Source of the DNA: Namhaeicola litoreus
GTDB lineage: Bacteria > Bacteroidota > Bacteroidia > Flavobacteriales > Flavobacteriaceae
Length of the DNA: 64,000 nt
Direction of reading: 5' to 3'
Assembly: GCF_042679565.1 (NCBI RefSeq)
Contig: NZ_JBHTMY010000003.1
Location: forward strand, 1,302,001 to 1,366,000
The notes beneath the pieces were generated by a model. The model did not search any database. It was given only the letters and a program-made list of their open reading frames with translations, and was not told the origin of the DNA. Below, piece after piece: positions 53,642-62,714 of this stretch; within the stretch, counting starts at the first letter, position 1; every line of letters starts with the position of its first letter. Position numbers and translations under genes: made by a program.

Positions 53642-54610
53642 TTACTTACTTTTGATTAAAAACTCAACTTTTTCTGGTACTATTCTCACAGATGAAATAA
53701 AATCTGGCATCTTTATCACCTTTGGAATTAAATAATCCAAATTATTCTTTTCTGAATGCTCGTAATCACAGATAATTTCAAACCCTTCTTTAAGCACCTT
53801 GTTATAATTCTCTAATGATACTTGAAAAATCAATTTTAACTCTTTCGGGTAAGTGCTTATAATTGCTTTAGAAGGCACATTAATGACCTTATAGCTCATA
53901 TCAAAACTACCTTCAGTGAATTTTTCTACTTGAGCTTTTACTTTAATTTTAGAGGGTTCAATTTCGACATTTGGCCCAGGAGAAACAACCATAATTTCGG
54001 CCTCAAAACTTTCAGAAACATTATCCATCACAAAGGGTTTTACTTTAACTTCATTGATCGTATCGATCACTCCTTCCGGTCCAGAAATTGTCACCTCTTT
54101 AGGAGAAAATTTCAATTCTTCAGACAGACCATATCCTATTTTGTATTGAATTTCGATTTTAGGATTCACACTTATTTTCTTGAATTTTTTTACACCGAAT
54201 TCAAAGAATAAGGTATCAGGTCTAATCTTTAAAACATCCGTTTCTCCGCTAAATTGAGACTGAATGAAATTAATATTGTTAGAGCTTACAGAATAATAGG
54301 ATTGTTTATTTTTCCTCTTCAATTCTTTTAATGAATACTGAATTTTCTTATTCCTGTACTTGTGCTTCAACAAATTAAAACCAATAGACTTAACAGTGAG
54401 TACAAGGGTTTCGTCAGATTTACTTTGTAATTGCATTTTACTTGGAAGATCTACAAATTCAACAGAAAATTCAACATCTGTGATATAACTTTTAGACAAA
54501 TTAATCAAAAACCAAAAAAAGAGAGATAATCCTAAAAACAACAAAAACATCCGTAGTTTTTTATTGTTCTGAAGTGAATCGGTTGATTTATTTGATTTTT
54601 TTGTGTCCAA
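53642..54610 (-). CDS. YbbR-like (CdaR-type) membrane-anchored protein
   Basis: The 322-residue protein starts at TTG (54610), giving a Lys/Asn-rich cytosolic leader before one helix (LFLGLSLFFWFLINLSK, ~24-40). Starting at Met21 would leave almost no cytosolic part. The extracytoplasmic region holds YbbR-type repeats (VEFVDLPSKMQLQSKSDETLVLTVKSIGFNLLKH; PKEVTISGPEGVIDTINEVKVKPFVMD). In Firmicutes YbbR/CdaR regulates the cyclic-di-AMP synthase. In Bacteroidota its function is not established. Confidence 0.8.
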   Translation of the reverse strand: MDTKKSNKSTDSLQNNKKLRMFLLFLGLSLFFWFLINLSKSYITDVEFSVEFVDLPSKMQLQSKSDETLVLTVKSIGFNLLKHKYRNKKIQYSLKELKRKNKQSYYSVSSNNINFIQSQFSGETDVLKIRPDTLFFEFGVKKFKKISVNPKIEIQYKIGYGLSEELKFSPKEVTISGPEGVIDTINEVKVKPFVMDNVSESFEAEIMVVSPGPNVEIEPSKIKVKAQVEKFTEGSFDMSYKVINVPSKAIISTYPKELKLIFQVSLENYNKVLKEGFEIICDYEHSEKNNLDYLIPKVIKMPDFISSVRIVPEKVEFLIKSK

Positions 54611-54628
54611 CTAATTTTTCGTTAAAGA

Positions 54629-54662
54629 TAAAAAAAAGAGTTCAGCTTTCGCTGAACTCTTT
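54629..54662 (-). terminator. Terminator between yajC and the ybbR-like gene
   Basis: Twelve-bp stem AAAGAGTTCAGC / GCTGAACTCTTT (54635-54646 with 54651-54662), TTTC loop. The A-run 54629-54637 gives a U-tail on the minus strand. It suggests that nusB-DUF1573-yajC ends here and that ybbR-coaE is at least partly transcribed separately. Confidence 0.85.
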
Positions 54663-54685
54663 ACGCTTCTATGATCCGTTTTTAA

Positions 54686-55009
54686 TTAAGACTTGCTGTT
54701 TTCTGGGGTCAAATATCTTTTGCTCATTTCCATAGAAATAGCAGATCTTTCAAATTTTATTTTTCCCGCTCCAGTTTCGATGGTACAAGTGTTATCGGCA
54801 TCATTTAAATCTACCACTTTGCCATGAATACCACTTGTGGTAACTACTTTGGCACCTCTTGTAATTGAACTTTGAAACTTTTTCTCCATTTTTTGTTTTT
54901 TCATTTGTGGTCTAATCATAAATAAATAGATCACTAAAAACATTAAAGGAATTAAAATAATATTTCCTATTCCACCGCTTCCCGACTGTAATATAATTGC
55001 GTTTATCAT
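54686..55009 (-). CDS. yajC: Preprotein translocase subunit YajC
   Basis: The 107-residue protein has one N-terminal helix (IGNIILIPLMFLVIYLFMIRP, ~14-34) followed by the cytosolic YajC domain (QMKKQKMEKKFQSSITRGAKVVTTSGIHGKVVDL). It is an accessory of the SecDF translocon. It lies 14 bases downstream of the DUF1573 gene. Confidence 0.94.
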   Translation of the reverse strand: MINAIILQSGSGGIGNIILIPLMFLVIYLFMIRPQMKKQKMEKKFQSSITRGAKVVTTSGIHGKVVDLNDADNTCTIETGAGKIKFERSAISMEMSKRYLTPENSKS

Positions 55010-55023
55010 CTTGTGTATTAAAT

Positions 55024-55479
55024 TTATGAGGCTTTTGGAGTTACTTGTGCTTTAATAAACACTTTTTCAACTCCATTTAATGTATTCGTTGTTAATGTTA
55101 TTTCTTTCATTTGTTTATTAGGCTTTCCCGCAGAATTAAATTTCACCTTAATAATTCCACTCTCTCCGGGTAAAATGGGTTGTTTAGGATATTCCGGAAC
55201 AGTACATCCGCAACTCGCCTTAGCAGAATAGATGATTAACTCGTTTTTGCCTGTATTTTTAAAATCGAAAGTAGTTTCTACAACATCACCTTCATTAATG
55301 GTTCCAAAATCATGCTCAGAACGATCGAAATTGATGATGGGCGATTCATTTTTAATGGAGTAATCTCTTTGCTGAGCAGCCTCGGCATTTTCTTTGTTTA
55401 TTTTTGCAGTAGGATCTTCTTTACAACTTAACAATACCAACCCTACAACAAATAAAATAGCTGTTTTTTTAAACGACAT
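55024..55479 (-). CDS. DUF1573 lipoprotein
   Basis: The 151-residue protein has a lipobox (VLLSC, ~Cys19) and one DUF1573 domain (~48-148): FDRSEHDFGTINEGDVVETTFDFKNTGKNELIIYSAKASCGCTVPEYPKQPILPGE, an Ig-like/ASH-type beta-sandwich with the family's CGCT motif. Its role is unknown. It is conserved in position between nusB and yajC in Flavobacteriia. Confidence 0.9.
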   Translation of the reverse strand: MSFKKTAILFVVGLVLLSCKEDPTAKINKENAEAAQQRDYSIKNESPIINFDRSEHDFGTINEGDVVETTFDFKNTGKNELIIYSAKASCGCTVPEYPKQPILPGESGIIKVKFNSAGKPNKQMKEITLTTNTLNGVEKVFIKAQVTPKAS

Positions 55480-55511
55480 AATTCAAAATTTTTCGTCAAA
55501 TATAAGGATAA

Positions 55512-56450
55512 TTACAACAATCCACGACCGATTTTCTTCACCTTGTCTTGCTGCTGATAATCCTTCAAAATCTTATCGAGAACTCCATTAATGAAGAAGC
55601 TACTATTGGCAGTAGAATAATCCTTTGAAATTTCAATATATTCATTGATACTCACTTTTGTTGGAATAGAAGGAAATTTCATGAATTCTGTAATGGCCAT
55701 TTTTATCAATATCATATCCAATTCAGCAATTCGCTCATTATCCCAATTGGGTGTTTTAGCATCTATATCATCATCATATTCTTTATGATTCAAAACTGTT
55801 TTTCTAAAAAGATCTAACATGAATACCCGATCTTCATCTTCAATATCCAACGTTGAAACACCTAATGCACTTCCCTTTTTGATATTCTTGATCATTTTAA
55901 CGATCCAGGTATTGACATAAGGTAAATCATCTACCCAACCCAAATGCTCACTTTCGTAATAATCGTTGAGCTTTTCATTTGGTGCAACAATTGTTTTAAA
56001 AATTTCTAAAATAAAATCTTTATCTTCTTTTAACCCAGATTTGGGCAAATTGATATACTTCTTGTACAAGTCGCTTTGTTGAATTTCATCCCAAATTAAA
56101 CGTACGAACTCTCTATCATTAGACCAGTTTGTAATTTTGTTACGTTCGATATGATTTTTTAACGAGACATCGTTTTCAATCAACGCGATGACCTTATTGT
56201 GAATAAAGTTTAAATTAGGGTTCTTATCTTCAGCAGTAGCCAGGTATTTTTTCTTCCTGATTTCCAAATGTTCTTGGGCCATATTTTTTATAGCCACCAA
56301 TAAATCAAGTTGAAGTGCAAATAGATCGAATGTTTTATCTACACTATTTGAAAGAAATTTTTCTTCCTTGGTAAGGTTATTGCTTCCTGATTGTAAAAAG
56401 GCATATACAGATTGCATCACCTTGATTCGAATATGTCTTCTATTCACCAT
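55512..56450 (-). CDS. nusB: Transcription antitermination factor NusB
   Basis: The 312-residue protein is the long Bacteroidota form of NusB. It starts MVNRRHIRIKVMQSVYAFLQS and has the RNA-binding NusB fold in the C-terminal part (LDMILIKMAITEFMKFPSIPTKVSINEYIEISKDYSTANSSFFINGVLDKIL). The extra ~130 residues in the middle are typical of this phylum. It takes part in rRNA antitermination with NusE and is the first gene of the operon. Confidence 0.92.
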   Translation of the reverse strand: MVNRRHIRIKVMQSVYAFLQSGSNNLTKEEKFLSNSVDKTFDLFALQLDLLVAIKNMAQEHLEIRKKKYLATAEDKNPNLNFIHNKVIALIENDVSLKNHIERNKITNWSNDREFVRLIWDEIQQSDLYKKYINLPKSGLKEDKDFILEIFKTIVAPNEKLNDYYESEHLGWVDDLPYVNTWIVKMIKNIKKGSALGVSTLDIEDEDRVFMLDLFRKTVLNHKEYDDDIDAKTPNWDNERIAELDMILIKMAITEFMKFPSIPTKVSINEYIEISKDYSTANSSFFINGVLDKILKDYQQQDKVKKIGRGLL

Positions 56451-56653
56451 AACTTAAAGATCGTATCATTAAAAAGGTTTGCAAAGATATTGCTTTTTGT
56501 GCTATTTTTTTTAATTTATTAGAACTTCAAATTAATTTAAACGGTTTGGGTTAAATGACCCATTGTTTGTTTGTGTTTATTTTTGCGAACAATTTGAAGT
56601 TAATTTTGTACTGAAACCTTTATCTTCGTTGACGGAAAATCCTACGATTATTC

Positions 56654-58420
56654 ATGAAGAACCTGAAACACCTAAATAAATACTTTTATAAATATCGCTA
56701 TCGCCTCATTATTGGTGTACTTATTACAGCAATTGCAAAGATCTTTGCACTACAGGTGCCGCAACTCATCAGGCAATCGCTCAATGTAGTCGAAGATTAT
56801 AATAAAGATATCATTAGTGATTTGGCGTCAGTTAAACACGAACTTTTTCTCAATATTCTGCTTATTATAGGTGCAGCAATTCTATCTGGTTTTTTCACCT
56901 TTTTAATGCGACAAACCTTAATAGTGATGTCGAGATTGATTGAATTTGATTTAAAAAATGAAATTTACAACCAATACCAGAATCTTTCACAAACCTTTTA
57001 TAAAAAAAATAGAACTGGTGATTTAATGAACAGAATAAGTGAAGATGTAGGTAATGTTAGAATGTATTGTGGACCGGCAATAATGTACACCATGAACATG
57101 CTTGTTTTATTTATTATTGCTTTAACAAAAATGTTTCAAATTGATGCAAAACTCACTTTTTATACTTTACTACCCTTCCCTATTCTCTCAGCATTAATCT
57201 ATTTTCTAAGTAAGACAATTAATAAAAGAAGCAATATTGTTCAACAGTACCTTTCTAAACTAACTACTTTTGCACAAGAGTTTTTTTCTGGTATTAATGT
57301 AGTGAAAGCCTATAGCATAGAATCTCAAACATCTTCAGATTTTAGTGTTTTAGCCACGATTAAAAAAGAAAAAAACATTTCACTATATAAAGCACAAGCC
57401 TTATTTTTTCCATCAATGGTTCTTTTAATTGGGATTAGCAACATTTTAGTGATTTATATTGGTGGGCAACAGTACATCAGCGGAGAAATTGATAATATTG
57501 GAATTATTGCGGAATTTATTATTTATATCAATATGTTGACATGGCCCGTCGCTGTGGTCGGTTGGGTAACTTCTATCGTTCAACAAGCAGAAGTGAGTCA
57601 GCAAAGAATTAACGAATTTTTAGAAGAAAAACCCGATATCCAAAATTTACAAACAAACCCTACAGAAATCCACGGAAATATTCGGTTCGAAAATGTATAC
57701 TTTACTTATGAAGATACCAAAATCGAAGCATTGCATAACATCAGCTTTGAAGTTGATAAGGGTAGAACATTGGCTATTTTAGGCAAGACTGGATCAGGTA
57801 AAACCACGATTATTAATTTAATCGCCAGGTTGTTCGACACGAACCAAGGAACAATATTAATAGACGGAACACCTATTAAAAATGTAAATTTACACGATTT
57901 AAGAGATAGCATAGGTTTTGTACCACAAGATGCCTTTTTGTTTTCAGATACCATAAGAAATAATATAAAAATTGGAAATGAAAATGCTTCAGAAGAAGAG
58001 GTTATTGAAGCGGCCAAAAATGCCTATATTCACCATAATATCATTGAATTTAACAAGAAATACGACACTTTTGTTGGCGAAAGAGGTGTCACTCTTTCGG
58101 GTGGACAGAAACAAAGAATATCAATTGCAAGAGCCCTGATATCAAATCCTAAAATTTTAATTTTTGATGATTGCCTTTCGGCAGTAGATACTGAAACAGA
58201 GGAAATTATACTTGGAAATCTCGAGAAAGCAAGACAAGGTAAAACCACTATAATTGTGAGCCATAGAACTTCATCAGTTAAAAATGCTGATCAGATCATA
58301 GTCCTTGAAGCAGGAAAGATTGTACAAACTGGCACACACAATATGTTAATTAATGAAAAAGGGTACTACCAAGATATATATAATCAGCAACTTGAAGAGG
58401 AAGCATCAGACAAGGATTAA
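56654..58420 (+). CDS. ABC exporter half-transporter, MdlB-like
   Basis: The 588-residue protein has six membrane helices (~20-300) and an ATPase domain (~335-585): Walker A LGKTGSGKTT, Q-loop FVPQDAF, signature TLSGGQKQRISIARAL, Walker B KILIFDDCLSAVDTETE, and H-loop VSHRTSS. The residue after Walker B is Asp rather than the usual catalytic Glu, as in many MdlA/MdlB subunits, so it may be the degenerate half of a pair or work as a homodimer. The substrate is unknown, with lipids or drugs possible. Confidence 0.88.
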   Translation: MKNLKHLNKYFYKYRYRLIIGVLITAIAKIFALQVPQLIRQSLNVVEDYNKDIISDLASVKHELFLNILLIIGAAILSGFFTFLMRQTLIVMSRLIEFDLKNEIYNQYQNLSQTFYKKNRTGDLMNRISEDVGNVRMYCGPAIMYTMNMLVLFIIALTKMFQIDAKLTFYTLLPFPILSALIYFLSKTINKRSNIVQQYLSKLTTFAQEFFSGINVVKAYSIESQTSSDFSVLATIKKEKNISLYKAQALFFPSMVLLIGISNILVIYIGGQQYISGEIDNIGIIAEFIIYINMLTWPVAVVGWVTSIVQQAEVSQQRINEFLEEKPDIQNLQTNPTEIHGNIRFENVYFTYEDTKIEALHNISFEVDKGRTLAILGKTGSGKTTIINLIARLFDTNQGTILIDGTPIKNVNLHDLRDSIGFVPQDAFLFSDTIRNNIKIGNENASEEEVIEAAKNAYIHHNIIEFNKKYDTFVGERGVTLSGGQKQRISIARALISNPKILIFDDCLSAVDTETEEIILGNLEKARQGKTTIIVSHRTSSVKNADQIIVLEAGKIVQTGTHNMLINEKGYYQDIYNQQLEEEASDKD

Positions 58421-58445
58421 CAAGCCAAAAAAAAATAATATTTTA

Positions 58446-58475
58446 TTGCTTAGTTCCTTTAATTTTATAGATTTG
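58446..58475 (+). promoter_or_regulatory. Promoter of the DUF3276 gene
   Basis: TTG (58446-58448), 19 bases, TAGATTTG (58468-58475), a full -7 match. The ATG is 35 bases downstream. Confidence 0.6.
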
Positions 58476-58510
58476 TCTAAACATATTATTATAATTAATT
58501 GAAAGAGATT

Positions 58511-58891
58511 ATGAGCGAAAAAGAGTTTATTGAGCAGGATGAAATTTTTTCTCAAGTTTTAAGGGCCGGTAGAAGAACTTATTTTTTTGATGTAAGAGAA
58601 ACAAAAGCAGGGGATTACTATTTGACGATTACTGAGAGTAAAAAATTCACCCATGATGATGGTTCATTTCATTATAAAAAACATAAAATTTACTTATACA
58701 AAGAAGATTTTGACGTGTTTAATGAAATGTTACAGAAATCTACAGGATATATCGTAGAAGAAAAAGGCGAAGAAGTTATTTCTGAAAGACATCAAAAAGA
58801 TTTTAACAAAACAAATGAAGAAGAAGTAAATAATTCAACCGAAGAAAAACCTTCAGGTAGTTTTACAGACATAAGTTTTGAAGATATATAA
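58511..58891 (+). CDS. DUF3276 / PUR-family nucleic-acid-binding protein
   Basis: The ATG at 58511 (MSEKEFIEQ) is chosen over a TTG four codons upstream, giving 126 residues. The conserved block (~12-80), with EIFSQVLRAGRRTYFFDVRETKAGDYYLTITESKK and HKIYLYKEDFDVF, is the PUR repeat that binds single-stranded DNA or RNA in Bacteroidota and Spirochaetes. The acidic, Asn/Glu-rich tail is low complexity. It is monocistronic, with promoter and terminator. Confidence 0.9.
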   Translation: MSEKEFIEQDEIFSQVLRAGRRTYFFDVRETKAGDYYLTITESKKFTHDDGSFHYKKHKIYLYKEDFDVFNEMLQKSTGYIVEEKGEEVISERHQKDFNKTNEEEVNNSTEEKPSGSFTDISFEDI

Positions 58892-58893
58892 AT

Positions 58894-58922
58894 AAAAAAA
58901 GCTGCTATGAGCAGCTTTTTTT
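58894..58922. terminator. Bidirectional terminator between the DUF3276 gene and aspartokinase
   Basis: Symmetric stem of 13 pairs (58894-58906 with 58910-58922) including GCTGCT/AGCAGC, an ATG loop, an A-run on the left and a T-run on the right. It can serve both convergent genes. Confidence 0.88.
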
Positions 58923-58924
58923 AT

Positions 58925-60283
58925 TTATTCTTGTTTCAGTAGTGTGGGTGTTTTCGGATACAATTGCTTAAATAAACCTTTATTGAGTAAATTTAATACA
59001 GCCACTTTATCTGTGGTCTTCACCAAAAAAGATAGGTTGTAATTGCTCCCTCCATAAGATATCATTCTGATGGGAATATTTTCAAGCGTACTAAAAATAG
59101 CTCCAGTTATTCCTTTTTTGTTTTGTGCAATATTTCCTGCAATACAAATTATGCTCAAATCTGTATCAACTTCAACGCTTCCATAGCTTCTTAATTCAGT
59201 TAGAATATCATCTAACCTTTTTGTCTGATCTATCGTAATTGATACGGCCACCTCGGAAGTACTAATCATGTCAATAGGTGTTCTGTTTTTATCGAAAACA
59301 TCAAATATTTTTTTTAAGAAACCGTAGGCCATCAACATTCGGTAAGATTTTATCTTAACAGCGGTAATTCCGTCTTTTGCCGCAATCGCTTTGATATGAT
59401 GATCATTGTAATCACAATTACATATTAATGTACCTTTTGCTTCTGGGTTAAATGTGTTTTTTACTAAAACCGGAATATTTTTTTCTTTTGCTGGCAAAAT
59501 ACTCTGAGGGTGCAATATTTTAGCGCCAAAATAGGCTAACTCGGCAGCTTCATCAAAAGAAATTTTTTCAAGTGAAAAAGTGCGATCAACATATCTAGGA
59601 TCATTATTATGCATCCCATCGATATCTGTGTAAATTTGAATTTGCTCCGCATCAATGGCAGCCCCAATCAAAGAGGCAGAATAATCACTTCCTCCCCTTT
59701 CTAGATTATCTATTTCTTTTGAATAATTTTTACAAATAAAACCTTGGGTAATAAAAAGTTTCGTTTCCTTATTTTGATACAATAATTTTGAAAGCTTTTG
59801 AGCAATAAAACTCTTATCGGGTTCTCCTTTTTCATCAATTCTCATAAAGGTCAAAGCGGGTAGCAACTTAGACTTTACACCGATCTGTTCTAAATATAAT
59901 TGAAACAAATTGGTAGAGATTAGTTCACCTTGAGCGAGTAAAATCTTTTCGACACTCTGAGAATAAGGAACTTCGAAAAAAGAACGGATGTGTGTGAAAA
60001 AATAATCAATCAAAATCCTTCCTTTTTCAAAGAACTCATCTTCTTCATATAATTCTCCAATTACACCAATATACTTCTTATACAATTGTTGTGTTAAAAA
60101 TTCGGCCTCTTGTGGATGATACTCTCTCAAATTCTGAGCTATGGCAACTAATGTATTCGTAGTACCACTCATAGCAGATAGAACTACAATTCGAGGCTCT
60201 TTATTTTGGGTGATGATATCCACCACTTTTTTCATATTCTCAGCAGAACCTACGGAGGTTCCTCCAAACTTTGATACAATCAT
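58925..60283 (-). CDS. Aspartate kinase
   Basis: The 452-residue protein is a monofunctional aspartokinase: VSKFGGTSVGSAENMKKV (~3-20), LERGGSDYSASLIGAAIDA (~193-211), YTDIDGMHNNDPRYV, then two ACT domains (GITAVKIKSYRMLMAYGFLKKIFDVFDKNRTPIDMISTSEVAVSITID and LSIICIAGNIAQNKKGITGAIFSTLENIPIRMIS). It phosphorylates aspartate for Lys/Thr/Met synthesis. The ACT domains usually give feedback control by Lys or Thr. It is divergent from the gene at 60380, with a 96-base shared gap. Confidence 0.93.
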   Translation of the reverse strand: MIVSKFGGTSVGSAENMKKVVDIITQNKEPRIVVLSAMSGTTNTLVAIAQNLREYHPQEAEFLTQQLYKKYIGVIGELYEEDEFFEKGRILIDYFFTHIRSFFEVPYSQSVEKILLAQGELISTNLFQLYLEQIGVKSKLLPALTFMRIDEKGEPDKSFIAQKLSKLLYQNKETKLFITQGFICKNYSKEIDNLERGGSDYSASLIGAAIDAEQIQIYTDIDGMHNNDPRYVDRTFSLEKISFDEAAELAYFGAKILHPQSILPAKEKNIPVLVKNTFNPEAKGTLICNCDYNDHHIKAIAAKDGITAVKIKSYRMLMAYGFLKKIFDVFDKNRTPIDMISTSEVAVSITIDQTKRLDDILTELRSYGSVEVDTDLSIICIAGNIAQNKKGITGAIFSTLENIPIRMISYGGSNYNLSFLVKTTDKVAVLNLLNKGLFKQLYPKTPTLLKQE

Positions 60284-60362
60284 TTTTTTGATTTTTCAGC
60301 AAATATTTATCAATCCATTCTTTTAACAAAATTTTTATTGTAAATTTACATTTTAAAACATT

Positions 60363-60380
60363 TTGTTTAAATTTAAACAA
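60363..60380. promoter_or_regulatory. 18-bp perfect palindrome at the start codon of the ACT-like gene
   Basis: TTGTTTAAATTTAAACAA (60363-60380) ends on the A of the ATG. It lies in the short divergent gap shared with aspartokinase and is a good candidate for autoregulation or control of translation start. It uses the same TGTTTAA/TTAAACA arms as the 16-base-spaced repeats elsewhere, but with a 2-base spacer. Confidence 0.5.
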
Positions 60381-61039
60381 TGAAGACAGTACAGGAAGCA
60401 GTAGAAGAAATAATAAGTCAAACACCGTTTATTGAAGAGGCATTGCACGACAAGCTTATTAATGTATCATCATTAGCACGTGAAATACAAGGACAGGTCG
60501 AACAGAAACTAGGCAAAGAAGTCAAAACAGGGGCAATTATGATGGCCATTAACAGAGTTTCTCCAATACAAGTCTTAAAAATCAGAAAAAATATCAAAGC
60601 TTTTTCTTTAGACCTTAAAGATTTTATTGTTCGTTCAGACCTAATGGACTATACTTTTAAAAATACAGTTACCTTACAAAAAAGAATTGCGAAACTCTAT
60701 GGCAATATCGAAAGTAATAGCGAGTCTTTTTTTACTGTTTCTCAAGGAATTTTTGAAACGAATATTGTAATTAGTTCTGATATTGATGCAGAACTACATA
60801 AATATTTGGCGGAGGAAGAATTAATTCATTCTTTAGATAATCTCGCCTCCATTACCATAAAACTGCCAAAATCAAATTTAGAACAGAGTGGCGTTTATTA
60901 CTTTATTTTGAAGCAATTTGCCTGGGCGAACATACCAGTTCAAGAAATCATTTCTACAACGCATGAAATTACCTTAGTAGTGAAAGAGTCAGATATTACA
61001 AGATCTTTTTCTATTTTGATCAACCTCAAACAAAACTAA
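60380..61039 (+). CDS. ACT-like protein divergent from aspartokinase
   Basis: The 219-residue cytosolic protein has an N-terminal ~60 residues that look helical (EAVEEIISQTPFIEEALHDKLINVSSLAREIQGQVEQKLGKEVKTGAIMMAINRV), like a helix-turn-helix or winged-helix region. Two later segments (~110-145 and ~150-215, such as VYYFILKQFAWANIPVQEIISTTHEITLVVKESD) resemble ACT repeats with the typical binding-loop rhythm. The pairing with aspartokinase suggests an amino-acid-responsive regulator, but no DNA-binding motif is certain. I do not recognise a named family. Confidence 0.65.
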   Translation: MKTVQEAVEEIISQTPFIEEALHDKLINVSSLAREIQGQVEQKLGKEVKTGAIMMAINRVSPIQVLKIRKNIKAFSLDLKDFIVRSDLMDYTFKNTVTLQKRIAKLYGNIESNSESFFTVSQGIFETNIVISSDIDAELHKYLAEEELIHSLDNLASITIKLPKSNLEQSGVYYFILKQFAWANIPVQEIISTTHEITLVVKESDITRSFSILINLKQN

Positions 61040-61040
61040 T

Positions 61041-61475
61041 TCAATTCCACATTCTTCCGGGAGCCAGATCTTGTTTATAGCGTTGTTCAAAAAAATTAAA
61101 ATACATATAGAGTAGGTAATTCACTTCCATGCCATAATGTATATCAGGCCGATAGTCAATAGCTTGAACATAGAGGTTCGGATCAAACCTAAAAGGTTGA
61201 TTTACCCTATTATTATATTCTACGACCATAAAATAATTCCTCATCTCGAGCATTGGCAAGGAATAAAAGCTAGGAGGTCTTTGAGTGGCCAACCAAGATT
61301 GAAAACCTACCTCGAAAATAATGATTTCGTATTCGAGAGAATCGTTTGCTATCCTTATAGTATCCACCGTTTCTTCGCCTATACCATCCGCACTGTTGTT
61401 TTTCACGATCTTGTCGCTTTTTGAAACACCGCAGCTCATAAATGAAATAAAAACTAAAACGAGTAATATCCTCAT
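61041..61475 (-). CDS. Small lipoprotein, DUF6146-like
   Basis: The 144-residue lipoprotein (lipobox FMSCG, Cys15) has a mature part with the block YEIIIFEVGFQSWLATQRPPSFYSLPMLEMRNYFMVVEYNNR and a C-terminal YGMEVNYLLYMYFNFFEQRY. This arrangement resembles the flavobacterial family I know as DUF6146 (from memory, not checked). Function unknown. It is convergent with the ACT-like gene, 1 base apart. Confidence 0.7.
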   Translation of the reverse strand: MRILLVLVFISFMSCGVSKSDKIVKNNSADGIGEETVDTIRIANDSLEYEIIIFEVGFQSWLATQRPPSFYSLPMLEMRNYFMVVEYNNRVNQPFRFDPNLYVQAIDYRPDIHYGMEVNYLLYMYFNFFEQRYKQDLAPGRMWN

Positions 61476-61532
61476 TGACTTTTTTTAAACGTATAAATCA
61501 ATATTTATGCCAACAAAAAATGTTTACATAAA

Positions 61533-61554
61533 AAAAGCCCGGAACCGGGCTTTT
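61533..61554 (-). terminator. Terminator after the efflux adaptor gene
   Basis: Stem AAAAGCCCG / CGGGCTTTT (61533-61541 with 61546-61554), GAAC loop. The A-run on the left gives a U-tail on the minus strand, just past the stop at 61578. Confidence 0.8.
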
Positions 61555-61577
61555 CTTCAATATTTATATTCTAAGTT

Positions 61578-62690
61578 TTATTCTTCTACCTGTTCCTCTT
61601 CAATTTTCCCCTTGGCTTTATTCCAAACTTTAATTTCATCTTCCTCAGTGATACCAGAGAGTATTTCAACATTAACCCCATCCGAAATTCCTAATTCAAC
61701 ATCCTTCTTCTCAAATTCCTGATCACCTTTTTTGACCTCTACAAACGGCTTATCGGTTTCTTTATCAAACTGTAATAGTGCTTCTCTAATTGCCATGATA
61801 CTATCTTTTTGTTCTAAGATAATTTCAGCATTGGCTGAGTACCCTGCACGAAGGAAATAATCATCTTCTAAATTTACATCTGCTTTTAATGTAAATTGAA
61901 CAGTGCCGTTTTCTTCGGTTCCCTTCGGCGCAATAAAAGTTAGCTTGGCTGGAAATTTCTTATCAGCAATCGCTCCTAATGCTATTTCCAACTCGGTATC
62001 ATTTTTAATTTTACTCACTTCTGATTCATCTACTTTTCCTTCAAAAATCATTTTAGTCATATCTGCAATCAAAGCGATAGTTGTTCCTGCGTTAAAATTA
62101 TTACTTTCTATCACCTGATCTCCTTCTTTTACAGGTATCTCTAAAATTGTACCCGGTACCGTAGCGCGAATATTTGTATTCGCCATTCCAGAAGAACTAA
62201 CACTACCTTTTTTAATAATTTGATAATCATTTTGACTAATAATAACATCTTGTTTCGCTTGATTGTAATCCAATTCGAACTGTTCAAACTCTCTTCTTGA
62301 AATAACTCCCGTATCAAAAAGCTTTTTATTTCTATTATAACTAATTTCTGAATTATTCAATTGAATCTTCGCTTTGTTTACACGCCCCATAGCATTACTC
62401 AAGGCTTGTTCATTAGGTACAACCCTTATTTGTGCAATTAGGTCACCTTTTTTAACCTTAACTCCTTCTTCGAGATAAATTTTATCTATGATACCCGATA
62501 CTTGCGGTTTAATTTCTACCTCTTCGAGCGGAGTAACTTTTCCTGTTGCCACTGTTTTTTTTGTAATACTTGTTTTGAATGGCTTTTCGGTATCAAAACT
62601 CACAGGAGGTTTACTGTTCATTTTACCGAACCAAATTAATACAGCAATAAATAAAATTGCGATAATGGAAAAGATGATTATTTTTTTCAT
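61578..62690 (-). CDS. HlyD/MacA-type periplasmic adaptor
   Basis: The 370-residue protein has one N-terminal membrane anchor (~3-24), a lipoyl/barrel-sandwich segment (TGKVTPLEEVEIKPQVSGIIDKIYLEEGVKVKKGDLIAQI, ~50-90), a long hairpin coil (ALSNAMGRVNKAKIQLNNSEISYNRNKKLFDTGVISRREFEQFELDYNQAKQDV) and a C-terminal beta-barrel. It connects an inner-membrane pump to an outer-membrane channel. The neighbour upstream is a MacB-type permease, so a MacAB-like ABC efflux system is likely. Confidence 0.88.
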   Translation of the reverse strand: MKKIIIFSIIAILFIAVLIWFGKMNSKPPVSFDTEKPFKTSITKKTVATGKVTPLEEVEIKPQVSGIIDKIYLEEGVKVKKGDLIAQIRVVPNEQALSNAMGRVNKAKIQLNNSEISYNRNKKLFDTGVISRREFEQFELDYNQAKQDVIISQNDYQIIKKGSVSSSGMANTNIRATVPGTILEIPVKEGDQVIESNNFNAGTTIALIADMTKMIFEGKVDESEVSKIKNDTELEIALGAIADKKFPAKLTFIAPKGTEENGTVQFTLKADVNLEDDYFLRAGYSANAEIILEQKDSIMAIREALLQFDKETDKPFVEVKKGDQEFEKKDVELGISDGVNVEILSGITEEDEIKVWNKAKGKIEEEQVEE

Positions 62691-62714
62691 TTTAATGGTT
62701 TATTTACTTTTAAT

